Position numbers and translations under genes: made by a program. Of a stretch of DNA of 64,000 nt, positions 25,129 to 33,883 are shown in pieces; positions within the stretch are counted from its first letter, which is position 1, and each line of letters begins with the position of its first letter. Under the pieces are notes generated by a model that saw nothing but the letters and a program-made list of their open reading frames with translations, was not told the origin of the DNA and searched no databases. Source of the DNA: Hydrogenophaga sp040372165 (lineage in GTDB: Bacteria > Pseudomonadota > Gammaproteobacteria > Burkholderiales > Burkholderiaceae_C); NCBI RefSeq assembly GCF_040372165.1, contig NZ_BAABWG010000003.1, positions 434,001-498,000 on the forward strand, read 5' to 3'.

Positions 25129-25551
25129 TCAGCGAACCAGCAGCACGGGCACCTTGCAGTGAGCCAGTACCTGGACAGCCACCGAACCCATCACCAGGTT
25201 GCCCAGCGAGCTGTGGCCGTGCGAGCCCATCATGACCAGATCGAACTTGCCTGCACTGGCCACCCGGGCAATCATCTCGCCGGCCGAACCGACCTTCTGG
25301 GTGACCTTGGGCTCGATCCCGTGGCGTGCGAGAAACTTGACCACCGGGCGCGTGACCTTGTCTGCCTCGTCGGCATAGTACTTCTTTGCCGCTTCAGCAC
25401 CCACGGCAGCGCGCGCCCGCGGCGGCAGCGCGGACTGCACGTTGAGCAAGGTGAAGTCGTTGTCGGGGGAGAAGACCTCTTCATGTGTGGTCAGGTAGGC
25501 CAGCATCTTCTTGGTGTAGGCACTGCCGTCAACGGGAAGCAGAATCTTCAT
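25129..25551 (-). CDS. Universal stress protein UspA family
   Basis: A 140-aa UspA-domain protein. The N terminus is MKILLPVDGSAYTKKML, with the ATP-binding-type loop near the C terminus: MGSHGHSSLGNLVMGSVAV, matching the G-2X-G-9X-G(S/T) pattern. It should therefore belong to the nucleotide-binding class. A GGAG element lies about ten bases upstream of the ATG and an intrinsic terminator follows the stop, so it is probably monocistronic. Family members are induced by growth arrest and other stresses. Confidence 0.93.
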   Translation of the reverse strand: MKILLPVDGSAYTKKMLAYLTTHEEVFSPDNDFTLLNVQSALPPRARAAVGAEAAKKYYADEADKVTRPVVKFLARHGIEPKVTQKVGSAGEMIARVASAGKFDLVMMGSHGHSSLGNLVMGSVAVQVLAHCKVPVLLVR

Positions 25552-25697
25552 GGTTTGGTATCTCCAGGCGATGTTCTAGGGAAGGGTGGGCGCTCGCAAT
25601 GAAAGTGAGCACCCATGCAAAGAGTGTATGCCTTTCTGCCGCGCTCGCCGATCCCAGTACCTGCTTCTTTTGCTGGGGAATGCCGGGGCAAACGCCC

Positions 25698-26552
25698 TCA
25701 GGTGCGCACGTTGCAATCGACGGTGAACAAGGGGTCGAACGTCGCCTGCTCGCCTTTGTCGGCATAGCCCAGTGGGTTGGCGACGATCCGGCAGCGGCCG
25801 ATCTGTACATCGGTCGGACAATGCAGGTGTCCGTGCAGCCACAGGTCGGCCTTGGGCAGCAAATGGGGAAGCGCGTTACAGAAACCTGCGGTGCCAGGCG
25901 TGAGGCCATAGCGCGGATCGGCGCTGTCGAGCGTGGGGGCGAAATGGGTGACCACCACCACCGGGCGACCGTCCTGCGCATCGGCAGCCTCGTCGAGCGC
26001 CTGCTCCAGCCAATGCTGGCTTTGCAGTCCAAGCTCTCGCATGGCCTCAGCATCGAAGAGCTTGCCGTGGCGCTCGCCGGCCATCTTCTCCAGGTAGAAA
26101 TTGGCCGCCCGAAATGCCTTCTCGCGCTGCTTGAGGCGTTGCGTCTCTGTGCCTTGAGCGTGCTGGTGAAGCGCGATGGCATCGTAGTCGGACCAAAGCG
26201 TGGACCCGATCAGCCGCACATCATTGAAGACGACGGACTCCTTCTCCAGCCAGCCAATGCCGAGGCGGTCGCAGGCATGGCGCAGTTGCGCGTGGGTGAC
26301 GTCGATGTCCAGCGCATCGTACTCGTGGTTGCCCGGGACGAAGAACACCGGGACGGGCCAGGCGGCGAACTGGGGCAGGGGAGAGAATCGCTGCAACCCC
26401 CAGTCGGGTTCGTCCATGATGGAGCCGTCACGGCGCACCTGGTAAGACCCAATGTCACCTGCAAGGATGAGCGCATCGGCGTCGGGGGCGGGTTCGGCCC
26501 GGAAATCCGGGTTGGCCTCCAGGTGGAGATCGCTGAGCAATTGAAGCTTCAT
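25698..26552 (-). CDS. Calcineurin-like metallophosphoesterase
   Basis: A 284-aa cytoplasmic metallophosphoesterase with all five family motifs: SDLHLE (residues 7-12), AGDIGSY, PGNHEYD, VVTHFAP and a late GHLHCPTD. These bind a di-metal centre and catalyse phosphoester hydrolysis. The sequence between motifs has the length of the 'Icc/serine-threonine phosphatase-like' proteins. It is 64 bp downstream of the LysR gene in the same direction, so it could share its transcript. The substrate is unknown. Confidence 0.9.
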   Translation of the reverse strand: MKLQLLSDLHLEANPDFRAEPAPDADALILAGDIGSYQVRRDGSIMDEPDWGLQRFSPLPQFAAWPVPVFFVPGNHEYDALDIDVTHAQLRHACDRLGIGWLEKESVVFNDVRLIGSTLWSDYDAIALHQHAQGTETQRLKQREKAFRAANFYLEKMAGERHGKLFDAEAMRELGLQSQHWLEQALDEAADAQDGRPVVVVTHFAPTLDSADPRYGLTPGTAGFCNALPHLLPKADLWLHGHLHCPTDVQIGRCRIVANPLGYADKGEQATFDPLFTVDCNVRT

Positions 26553-26616
26553 GCGTCGAGTTTATTAGGGCCGGTTCACACTCGTTCTCCCAGTGCGAAA
26601 GAGGAGTGAACAGCTC

Positions 26617-27618
26617 TTAGTCCAAGCCGGGGTTGAGCACAGTGTCCACGGGCAGCGTCTGCGAGTGCGCACGGATCACGGCGGCGCGCATCCAGCGGTG
26701 CGCAGCGTCGTGAGAGACCTGGTAGCGCCACAGGGCGTCGACATGGACGGCGGGGACGCTCAGCGGCAGGTCGGTCAGATGCAGTGCATGCTCCATGCCG
26801 GTGGCCCCCACGAAGTGGCGCGGCAGCACGGTGAGCAAGTCGGTGTTGGCGACCACTCGGCCGGCAGTGAAAAACTGGTTGACGGTGAGGACCACACGTC
26901 GCTGACGTGAGACGGCGGCCAGAGCCTCGTCGACAAAACCAAACGGCCGGCCTGAGAAGCTCACCAGCAGATGGCGCGCGGAGCAGTACGCATCTAGGTC
27001 CAGCGTGTGGCCCGACAGAGGGTGACCTTTGCGCATGACGACCACGTACTCGCCGTCGTAGAGGCGCTGGTGCTCGTACCTGGGCGTGTCTTGCTGAAGG
27101 TGTGACGAGGTCAGCTCAGCCAGGACGCCGGGAAAGTGGCCAATGGCCAGGTCCATGGCGCCCGAGTCCAGCAGCTCCCGGGGGTCGCGGGTGGTCAGAG
27201 GCAGGACACGCACGCTCACGTGGCGGGCTTCCTTCTCCAGAATGCGCTCGAGGGCGGGAATGATGCGGGCAGCGGTGGCGTCGGCCATGGCCATCACGAA
27301 GGACTGACGCGCGGTGGCCGGATCAAAATGATCGGGTGCGAGGGAGTCGCGCAGTTGTTGCAGTGCAACACGCACAGTCGGCCACAACGCTTCTGCCATG
27401 GGGGTGGGTTCGACCCCGTAACCCGATCGGCGGACCAGTTCGTCCCCCAGCGACTCTCGCAGGCGGCGCAGGGCATTGCTCACTGCCGGCTGCGTCATGG
27501 CGAGGTTTTTTGCGGCTTTCGTGAGGTTGCGCTCAGCCATGACCTCGTCGAACACCCGCAGGAGGTTGAGGTCGAGGTGCCGAAAATTCACATGGTTGAA
27601 GCGATCAATCATTTCCAT
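26617..27618 (-). CDS. LysR-family transcriptional regulator
   Basis: A 333-aa LysR regulator, longer than average because of a 10-residue N-terminal and a C-terminal extension. The DNA-binding part is HLDLNLLRVFDEVMAERN, TKAAKNLAMTQPAVSNALRR, DELVRRSGYGVEPTPMAEAL. The effector domain is of the NodD-like type (VLPLTTRDPRELLDSGAMDL). It is divergent from a small membrane-protein gene 103 bp away, its closest candidate target. The inducer is unknown. Confidence 0.9.
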   Translation of the reverse strand: MEMIDRFNHVNFRHLDLNLLRVFDEVMAERNLTKAAKNLAMTQPAVSNALRRLRESLGDELVRRSGYGVEPTPMAEALWPTVRVALQQLRDSLAPDHFDPATARQSFVMAMADATAARIIPALERILEKEARHVSVRVLPLTTRDPRELLDSGAMDLAIGHFPGVLAELTSSHLQQDTPRYEHQRLYDGEYVVVMRKGHPLSGHTLDLDAYCSARHLLVSFSGRPFGFVDEALAAVSRQRRVVLTVNQFFTAGRVVANTDLLTVLPRHFVGATGMEHALHLTDLPLSVPAVHVDALWRYQVSHDAAHRWMRAAVIRAHSQTLPVDTVLNPGLD

Positions 27619-27721
27619 GATGAATATAAGGCATCACAACAATAAAGTGGCATGACATGAGTGAAAACCCTAGGATTGAGTCCAGTCCACAAGACATTTC
27701 CTTTTTTTCAAGGAGCCTGCC

Positions 27722-28276
27722 ATGAGCACCTACGCACCTGTCGCTGCTGCCAAACCATTGCCTGCCGCCGCTACCGAGCGCGGCGTCTACACCCCCAAGA
27801 CCGCCTCCACCGAGGCCCGTGGCCTGGCCACACTGCTGCTCGCTGCGGTGGTCGCTGCTCTTGTCGTCGTAGCAGACCGCCTGATCGATACCTGGGCCGA
27901 CGGCCATCTGTTGCTGGCCTGGGTCATGCTCTGGGCCGTGGTGTTTGCCGGCACCGCCCTTTTTGCCGGTACCGCTCGCCGCGTGGCGACTCGCACGCTC
28001 AAGGGTCTGGATGGCTGGTCGCAAAAAGTGGCCGAGTCTCGCGCCGAAGCCCGTCTGTGGGATCTGGCCAAGCGTGACCCGTCCCTGATGAACGACCTGC
28101 TGGCCGCCAAGGCACGCCAGAGCGACGAGCCGGAAGACTACAGTGCAGCGCTCGCGCCTTTGAGTGCCGATGTGCTGGGCCCCGTGGCTGCCGCCTCCAA
28201 GGGAGACCGCTGGGAGCGCTACCTGAACCAGCTGGCTGTCTCGCGCACCCGTCACATGCACCTCTACTACGTGTAA
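27722..28276 (+). CDS. Small membrane protein, unknown
   Basis: A 184-aa protein with two hydrophobic helices (LATLLLAAVVAALVVVADRL, LLLAWVMLWAVVFAGTALFA) followed by a soluble tail of about 100 residues (WSQKVAESRAEARLWDLAKR, then EDYSAALAPLSADVLGP). It has a clear binding site (AAGGAGCCTGCC) and a strong intrinsic terminator 60 bp after the stop. It is divergent from the LysR gene. No recognised family; the tail may be a coiled coil or a small interaction domain on the cytoplasmic side. Confidence 0.75.
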   Translation: MSTYAPVAAAKPLPAAATERGVYTPKTASTEARGLATLLLAAVVAALVVVADRLIDTWADGHLLLAWVMLWAVVFAGTALFAGTARRVATRTLKGLDGWSQKVAESRAEARLWDLAKRDPSLMNDLLAAKARQSDEPEDYSAALAPLSADVLGPVAAASKGDRWERYLNQLAVSRTRHMHLYYV

Positions 28277-28334
28277 GCCAACACCAACGCCAAAACCAAA
28301 ACCAGTCCGCTACCTGCTTGGGCAGGTCGCGGAC

Positions 28335-28366
28335 AAAAAAAGCCACCGGATCACGGTGGCTTTTTT
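28335..28366. terminator. Bidirectional intrinsic terminator
   Basis: AAAAAA - AGCCACCG - 5 bases - CGGTGGCT - TTTTTT. The 8-bp stem with A-run before and T-run after works in both directions. It separates the 27722 gene from the convergent pckG gene. Confidence 0.92.
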
Positions 28367-28434
28367 GATGCCCTGCCTGGGTCACAGGCAGGGTTTCTCT
28401 CACAGGCCTTGGGCTGGGGGTGATTCCCGTGGAA

Positions 28435-30309
28435 TCACAGAGCGGCGACGCGCTCTTCCAGCTTGGCCTTGGTCTCCTCGAGTTGTTTGGGCAGCTTGTC
28501 CTTGAGTTTGTCGAAGTGCTCGCCGTGCGATTTGAGCTCTTGCTCCCAGGCAGCCTTGTCGATATTGGTCACGGTGGCGAACTGCTCGGCGTTGAAGTCC
28601 AGGCCGGTCCAGTTGATCTCGCCGTAGGTCGGTGCCACACCGAACATGGTCTGCTCGCCTTCGGCCTTGCCTTCGAGGCGGTCGATCATCCACTTGAGCA
28701 CGCGCATGTTGTCGCCAAAACCAGGCCAGACGAACTTGCCTTCGGCGTTCTTGCGGAACCAGTTGACGCAGAAGATCGGGGGCAGGGTGTGGCCCTTGGC
28801 CTCGAGCTTGCCTTCCATGTCCAGCCAGTGCTGGAAGTAGTCGGCCATGTTATAGCCGCAGAAGGGCAGCATGGCGAACGGGTCACGGCGAACCACGCCT
28901 TGCGCGCCGAAGGCAGCAGCGGTGGTCTCGGAACCCATGGTGGCAGCCATGTACACGCCTTCGGTCCAGTCGCGGGCCTGGGTCACCAGAGGCACGGTGG
29001 TGGAGCGGCGGCCGCCAAAGATGAAGGCATCGATGGCCACGCCAGCGGCGTCGTCCCACTGGGCGTCCAGGGCGGGGTTGTTGGTGGCGCCGACGGTGAA
29101 GCGGGCGTTCGGATGAGCGGCCTTGGTGCCCTTTTCCTTGGCGATGGCCGGCGTCCAGTCGTTGCCGCGCCAGTCGATCAGGTGATCAGGTTTGACACCG
29201 TTGTTGTCCTGCTCCATGCCTTCCCACCAGACGTCACCGTCGTCGGTCAGCGCGACGTTGGTGAAGATGACGCCCTTGTTCAGGCTGGCCATGCAGTTGG
29301 GGTTGGAGTGGTAGTTGGTGCCGGGGGCCACACCGAAGTAGCCGGCTTCCGGGTTGATGGCGTAGAGCTTGCCGTCCTCGTGTGGCTTGACCCAGGCGAT
29401 GTCGTCACCGATGGTGGTGACTTTCCAGCCTTCGAAGCCAGCTGGTGGCACCAGCATGGAGAAGTTGGTCTTGCCGCAGGCACTTGGGAAGGCAGCGGCC
29501 ACGTGGTACTTCTTGCCTTCGGGGTTGGTCACGCCCAGGATGAGCATGTGCTCGGCCAGCCAGCCCTGATCGCGCCCCATGGTGGACGCGATGCGCAGTG
29601 CGAAGCATTTCTTGCCCAGCAGCGCGTTGCCGCCGTAGCCGGAACCGTAAGACCAGATTTCGCGGGTCTCGGGGTAGTGAACGATGTACTTGGTCTCGGG
29701 ATTGCAAGGCCAGGTGGTCTCGTCCTTCTGACCTTCGGCCAGCGGCGCGCCCACGGTGTGCATGCAGGGAACGAAATCGCCGTCGGTGCCCAGCACGTCG
29801 TACACGGCCTTGCCCATGCGGGTCATCAGCTTCTGGTTCACCACCACGTAGGCGGAGTCGCTCAGCTCGATGCCGATGTGGGAGATGTGCGAACCCAGGG
29901 GACCCATGGAGAAGGGAATCACGTACATGGTGCGGCCCTTCATGCAACCGTCAAACAGCGGTTGCAGGGTCTTGCGCATCTCGGCCGGGGCCATCCAGTT
30001 GTTGGTGGGGCCGGCGTCTTCTTCTTTCTCTGAGCAGATGTAGGTGCGATCTTCCACTCGGGCCACGTCCGACGGGTCGGTGCGGGCCAGGAAGCTGCCG
30101 GGGCGCTTGGCTTCGTTGAGCTTCATGAAAGTGCCGGCGTCGACCAGTTCCTGGCACAGGCGGTCGTATTCTTCCTGGCTGCCATCGCACCAGACCACGT
30201 TGTCGGGCTTGCACAGGGCGGCCATGTCGGCGACCCAGGCCACCAGCTTGGCGTGTTTGACGTAAGAGGGAGTGTTCAGGTCCAGGCCCTGCATCACGGG
30301 TGAGTTCAT
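28435..30309 (-). CDS. pckG: Phosphoenolpyruvate carboxykinase (GTP)
   Basis: A 624-aa GTP-dependent PEP carboxykinase, catalysing oxaloacetate + GTP to PEP + GDP + CO2 in gluconeogenesis. The ATG at 30309 has a GGAG element 8 bases upstream; the frame running to 30735 has none. Family marks in order: SQEEYDRLCQELVDAGTF, WMAPAEMRKTL, PFSMGPLGSHISHIGIEL, SYGSGYGGNALLGKKCFALR, the P-loop FPSACGKTNFSML (about residue 280, with the reactive Cys) and the C-terminal NWFRKNAEGKFVWPGFGDN. GTP-type enzymes of this length are typical of Burkholderiales. A terminator follows it. Confidence 0.97.
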   Translation of the reverse strand: MNSPVMQGLDLNTPSYVKHAKLVAWVADMAALCKPDNVVWCDGSQEEYDRLCQELVDAGTFMKLNEAKRPGSFLARTDPSDVARVEDRTYICSEKEEDAGPTNNWMAPAEMRKTLQPLFDGCMKGRTMYVIPFSMGPLGSHISHIGIELSDSAYVVVNQKLMTRMGKAVYDVLGTDGDFVPCMHTVGAPLAEGQKDETTWPCNPETKYIVHYPETREIWSYGSGYGGNALLGKKCFALRIASTMGRDQGWLAEHMLILGVTNPEGKKYHVAAAFPSACGKTNFSMLVPPAGFEGWKVTTIGDDIAWVKPHEDGKLYAINPEAGYFGVAPGTNYHSNPNCMASLNKGVIFTNVALTDDGDVWWEGMEQDNNGVKPDHLIDWRGNDWTPAIAKEKGTKAAHPNARFTVGATNNPALDAQWDDAAGVAIDAFIFGGRRSTTVPLVTQARDWTEGVYMAATMGSETTAAAFGAQGVVRRDPFAMLPFCGYNMADYFQHWLDMEGKLEAKGHTLPPIFCVNWFRKNAEGKFVWPGFGDNMRVLKWMIDRLEGKAEGEQTMFGVAPTYGEINWTGLDFNAEQFATVTNIDKAAWEQELKSHGEHFDKLKDKLPKQLEETKAKLEERVAAL

Positions 30310-30838
30310 GGAAGTCGCTCCAGGTAGTTTTGAAAAACGCCAGGCATCAGCTATCTCCAGCCGACCCGATGGACCGGTTGCGAGGCGTCGACGCCGTTGA
30401 TTCGAGAGAGTTGGGTCTGGCCAGCGCCCGGGGAGGATTGCGTCGCGTGTAGCGGGGCAAAAATGGACGAAAAAGGGGTGGATGAACCCGGTTTTCGGTC
30501 CGCGTGCCGGCCAAAAGGGAAATTTTAGGTAAGGGTCAACCCGAGTTACACACCGGGTACATGCAAAACTTGCATAACGTGATGCTGACCCCGGTATGAC
30601 TGCAGACACGTTCAAGGTATGGCGATTTCGGCGCTGATCGCCATTTGTGTGCCATTTGTGCCGCGTTAGGGGCAGTTGCTGAGATATTGGTGTACTCCGT
30701 GGGCCGCAGAACCTGTAACATGCGTACCAAAGCATGCACAGGGCCTGTCGTGGCGTTGTCTGTACGCGGGAGTACCTGGTGCTTGTCCGGCAAGCCTGCG
30801 CAGCTTGCTGATCTGTTCAAACTCACAAGGAGAGCGTT
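30310..30838. other. Intergenic region, 529 bp (divergent pckG / membrane protein)
   Basis: No gene with a plausible start and ribosome binding site is visible. It must hold promoters for pckG and for the 30839 gene. A perfect palindrome, ATGCAA-AAC-TTGCAT (30561-30575), lies roughly in the middle, flanked by ACCGGG and CCCGGT. A 10-bp direct repeat GCCATTTGTG occurs twice near 30640-30660. Confidence 0.55.
30561..30575. promoter_or_regulatory. Palindrome between pckG and 30839 gene
   Basis: ATGCAA - AAC - TTGCAT, 6-bp arms, 250 bp upstream of pckG and 260 bp upstream of the membrane-protein gene. Its placement suggests a binding site, but no cognate regulator is encoded nearby. Confidence 0.4.
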
Positions 30839-31249
30839 TTGGAAGCAATGGCATTGGGTGGCATCGGCTTGGTTGGCGGGCTGATCGTGATGGCGATAGG
30901 TATCGCCATTCAGGCAGTTTTCGTATTTTTCTCGGCCAAATGGATTGGTGCCGACAAGCGGACCTTTGGCGCCTGCTTCCTGGCGGTGCTGGTCTCAGCC
31001 ATCATCAACTTCGTGATGTCCATCGTGGGTGCCTTCATCCTGCCAGGGCTCTTGTCCCTGCTGTTGTTGCCCATCATGCTGTTCGTCACGGGCTTCATCT
31101 TCTCCAAGATGCTGGTGACGTCCCTGGGCAAAGGCGTGCTGATTGCGCTGCTCTCCTGGGTGCTGGCCTTCATCGTGCTCTTTGTGCTGTCGCTGGTGTT
31201 TGGCGCCATCTTCGGCCTGGGCGCCATGGCCCTGGGCGGCGCGGCCTGA
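30839..31249 (+). CDS. Small polytopic membrane protein; TTG start
   Basis: A 136-aa, strongly hydrophobic protein (about four helices). The binding site AAGGAG at 30827-30832 is 6 bases from the TTG at 30839 but 15 from the ATG at 30848, so the TTG start is preferred. Segments are GGIGLVGGLIVMAIGIAIQ, FLAVLVSAIINFVMSIVGAF, LLSLLLLPIMLFVTGF and VLAFIVLFVLSLVFG. It has no recognised domain or catalytic residue and an intrinsic terminator follows. Divergent from pckG. The function is unknown. Confidence 0.75.
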   Translation: MEAMALGGIGLVGGLIVMAIGIAIQAVFVFFSAKWIGADKRTFGACFLAVLVSAIINFVMSIVGAFILPGLLSLLLLPIMLFVTGFIFSKMLVTSLGKGVLIALLSWVLAFIVLFVLSLVFGAIFGLGAMALGGAA

Positions 31250-31282
31250 TCACCACCATCGGGCGATCCGTCGCCTGAGACC

Positions 31283-31320
31283 AACCCCGGTAGCCGCTCG
31301 CCGCGGCCCCGGGGTTTTTT
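31283..31320 (+). terminator. Intrinsic terminator
   Basis: AACCCCGG (31283-31290) pairs with CCGGGGTT (31309-31316) around an 18-base G+C-rich loop, followed by TTTTTT. It follows the membrane-protein gene ending at 31249. Confidence 0.88.
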
Positions 31321-31431
31321 CATGTCTGCGCCATGGTGTCGCCCCCTGGACAGGTTTGCGTGCTTGCCCCATTGGCAGCCTCGCGCAGCACCGCCCAGAA
31401 TGGGGCTTCAGCACGAGAGGAGACATTCGCC

Positions 31432-32019
31432 ATGAGCAGCACCGTACGCGCCACCTTCACACGCATGGAAGACAGTACCCGTGAGGACTGGCAAGGCATC
31501 ATGGGCGATGCCATCAAGATGGCCAAGGCGCTGCCCGATCGGGTGATCGATCACCTCCAGCTGCTCGACGGCGACTTTGGCGGCTTCCCGGTTGACCGCT
31601 ACACCCATTCACTGCAAAGCGCAACGCTGGCCCTCAAGGACGGGCGGGACGACGAATACGTGGTGTGTGCGTTGCTGCATGACATCGGCGACACGCTGGG
31701 CAGCTACAACCACCCCGACATCGCGGCAGCGATTCTCAAACCGTTTGTGAGCGAAGCCAACCTGTGGATGGTGCAACACCACGGCATCTTCCAGGGCTAC
31801 AACTTCTTCCACCACATCGGACTGGACCGGAACATGCGCGACCAGTTCCAGGGGCACGAGCACTATGACCGGACCCTGGAGTTTGTGGATCTGTACGACA
31901 ACCGGGCGTTCGACCCCAAGGCAGAGACCTTGCCCATGACCGAGTTCGAACCCATCTTGCGCCGAGTGATGGCAGCGCCCAGGCAGTCGGTTTACAAGAA
32001 GGCCGTGGAGAACGCCTGA
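31432..32019 (+). CDS. HD-domain protein (phosphohydrolase or HD-type oxygenase)
   Basis: A 195-aa HD-superfamily protein. The ATG at 31432 has a binding site (GGAG, 9 bases) whereas the longer frame from 31333 does not. The metal ligands are visible: His in RYTHSLQSA, the His-Asp pair in LLHDIGD, then further His in YNHPD, MVQHHGIF and FFHHIG, with a late Asp in DLYDNRAFDP. The abundant extra His/Tyr residues are reminiscent of HD-type mixed-valence di-iron oxygenases (PhnZ/MIOX group). Without structural data, plain phosphohydrolase remains equally possible. It converges on a lipoprotein gene. Confidence 0.82.
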   Translation: MSSTVRATFTRMEDSTREDWQGIMGDAIKMAKALPDRVIDHLQLLDGDFGGFPVDRYTHSLQSATLALKDGRDDEYVVCALLHDIGDTLGSYNHPDIAAAILKPFVSEANLWMVQHHGIFQGYNFFHHIGLDRNMRDQFQGHEHYDRTLEFVDLYDNRAFDPKAETLPMTEFEPILRRVMAAPRQSVYKKAVENA

Positions 32020-32059
32020 GCCGCGTCTTGGGCGTGCGCCAGGCGCTGGTGCCGGTCGC

Positions 32060-32758
32060 TCAGCCCCCGGAAGGCGCGCAGAACGCGCCCTGGCGGGTGT
32101 CTGGAAACGCAGGCGTGCGGATTTCGTACGGCACCAGGGCATCGCGCATCACCCCGGTTTCATCCATGATGGTCTTGTCGACCAGCGTGATGGCGCAGCG
32201 GCCATCTTCTTCGCTGGCGCGCCAGAACGCCTGGTAAATGCGGTTGGGCTCGGGCGTGAAGGTGGCGTACGACAGGCAGCGTCCCTGGCGCGGGCCCGCA
32301 CTCATGAAACGACCACCGAAGGAGAATGGCTGCCCGGCGGGCAAGGCCCATTCCAGCACGTCACCGGCCGGCACGCCGTCGGTGCTGACGATTCCCTTGC
32401 ATTCGGCGGCATCGGCGAAACGCACGACACCCATGCGGTAACGCGATGCATTGAAGATGATCAGCCGGATGCTGGCAGCAGGGTCAGTGGCCGGCGGCTG
32501 CAGGTCTGTACCCGGAAGCTCGACGCCCGGTGGCTGGCTGTCCGGCGTGGCTTCGACCTTCGCTTCGCTGGTGGAATCTGTAGCTGCTGGCTCGCCGGTG
32601 GGCAGAGGCTCTACAGTGTCTGTCTGCACGGGGCGGGGCGAAACAGGTGCCGCAATCTGCCTTGGCATCTCGGTGGCGCACCCGGCCAGGGTGGCTGCGA
32701 TGATCAGCCCCAGGCAACTGGCGCTCCACGGATGACGATCGTTCGATCGTTGGTTCAT
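32060..32758 (-). CDS. Lipoprotein of unknown function
   Basis: A 232-aa lipoprotein. The ATG at 32758 follows a GGGAG-type binding site and gives a short signal with lipobox LAGC (Cys27). A long disordered linker rich in Pro, Thr and Glu follows (about residues 35-100). The C-terminal half is a folded domain (IIFNASRYRMGVVRFADAAE, FSFGGRFMSAGPRQGRCLSY) with three Cys residues, suggesting disulphides in the periplasm. The layout looks like a surface-exposed domain on a tether. No family recognised. Confidence 0.75.
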   Translation of the reverse strand: MNQRSNDRHPWSASCLGLIIAATLAGCATEMPRQIAAPVSPRPVQTDTVEPLPTGEPAATDSTSEAKVEATPDSQPPGVELPGTDLQPPATDPAASIRLIIFNASRYRMGVVRFADAAECKGIVSTDGVPAGDVLEWALPAGQPFSFGGRFMSAGPRQGRCLSYATFTPEPNRIYQAFWRASEEDGRCAITLVDKTIMDETGVMRDALVPYEIRTPAFPDTRQGAFCAPSGG

Positions 32759-32885
32759 TTGGCTGGTTCTCCCTTGCATGCCAGAGGGGCCATCCCGTTG
32801 GCCCGATGGTGCAAGTTTGCCAAACTCTGGGCGCGCGCCCAAACATCCCCCGATGTCCAGACGCGACAAAGCGTGATGCAATGCT

Positions 32886-33650
32886 TCAGATCGTGGCGCC
32901 GCCGTCGCAGACCATGGCTTGCCCGGTCATGAATCGGGAAGCAGGGGCAGCGAGGTAAACCGCCGCGCCAGCGATCTCGTCGGGATCGCCAATGCGTCGC
33001 AACGGCACGCCAGCGGTGGCCTTCTCCAGGGTCTTGGGGTCGTCCCACAGGGCTTTGGCGAAGTCGGTCTTGATCAGACCCGGGGCAATGCAGTTCACTC
33101 GCACGCCGTGAGGGCCGTACTCATGGGCGAGGTTGCGAGCGAGCTGGAAATCCGCCGCCTTGGAGATGTTGTAGGCGCCGATGGTGGTGTTGCCTCGCAG
33201 GCCGCCGATGGAACTGACGATGATGACGGAGCCTTCCTTGCGCTCGATCATCTGCGGCACACACATGTTGATCAACCAGTGGTTGCTGATGATGTTGTTG
33301 TCAAGGATCTTGCGGAATTGGTCGTCGCTGATGCCGCCCAAGGGGCCGTAGTACGGGTTGGACGCCGCGTTGCAGACCACGATGTCGATCTGGCCAAATG
33401 CCTGGTTGGTGGCAGCCACCAGTTGCTCCAGATCTTCCTTGCGCGAGATGCTGGCGGCCACCGCGATGGCGGTGCCTTTGCCGTGTTTGGCGTTGAGGGC
33501 ATCGGCGACTTCATCGCAGGCATCCTGTTTGCGCGAAGAAATGACGACTTTGGCGCCATGCTCGGCCAGGCGCTCTGCAATGGCCTTGCCGATGCCGCGG
33601 GACGAGCCGGTGATGATGGCGACCTTGCCGGTCAGATCGAACAGTTCCAT
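32886..33650 (-). CDS. SDR-family oxidoreductase (FabG-like)
   Basis: A 254-aa classical SDR. The ATG at 33650 has an AGGAG site upstream. Motifs: TGSSRGIGKAIAERL (residues 15-29), CNAASNP at the NNAG position, catalytic Ser in VSSIGGLRG, the Tyr/Lys pair YNISKAAD, and a C-terminal PASRFMTGQAMVCDGGATI. The NAAS variant of NNAG and the ending are common in the FabG/3-hydroxyacyl-type dehydrogenases of this order. No fatty-acid synthesis genes are adjacent, so the substrate is undetermined. Confidence 0.9.
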   Translation of the reverse strand: MELFDLTGKVAIITGSSRGIGKAIAERLAEHGAKVVISSRKQDACDEVADALNAKHGKGTAIAVAASISRKEDLEQLVAATNQAFGQIDIVVCNAASNPYYGPLGGISDDQFRKILDNNIISNHWLINMCVPQMIERKEGSVIIVSSIGGLRGNTTIGAYNISKAADFQLARNLAHEYGPHGVRVNCIAPGLIKTDFAKALWDDPKTLEKATAGVPLRRIGDPDEIAGAAVYLAAPASRFMTGQAMVCDGGATI

Positions 33651-33820
33651 GGGTGTCTCCTGCTGGTGTCGGAATGGAAGAATAGGAAGAAGCTGAAGAA
33701 GTGCTTCTAAGGTCTGCAATGCAGTACAAAAGTCTGAAATTGCAAAAATCAGGAGCTTACACAGCGGTGGCGCAGACCGCGGGCACCAAAGAGACAGGAT
33801 GGTGAGCCGCTACCGGCAAC

Positions 33821-33848
33821 AAAAAAGCCGACGCGTAGGTCGGCTTTT
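33821..33848 (-). terminator. Intrinsic terminator
   Basis: AAAAAAGCCGAC - GCGTAG - GTCGGCTTTT: a 10-bp stem followed on the minus strand by TTTTTT. It lies just after the 48-aa gene at 33884-34030. Confidence 0.88.
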
Positions 33849-33883
33849 GAGTCGAACGGGGTGTGTCCCCGTCTGGTGCGGCA

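Noticed and set aside
28420..30033. Long plus-strand open frame opposite pckG
   Set aside because: Antisense shadow of a highly conserved gene in GC-rich DNA; the translation is His/Gly/Val-rich with no domain or ribosome binding site.
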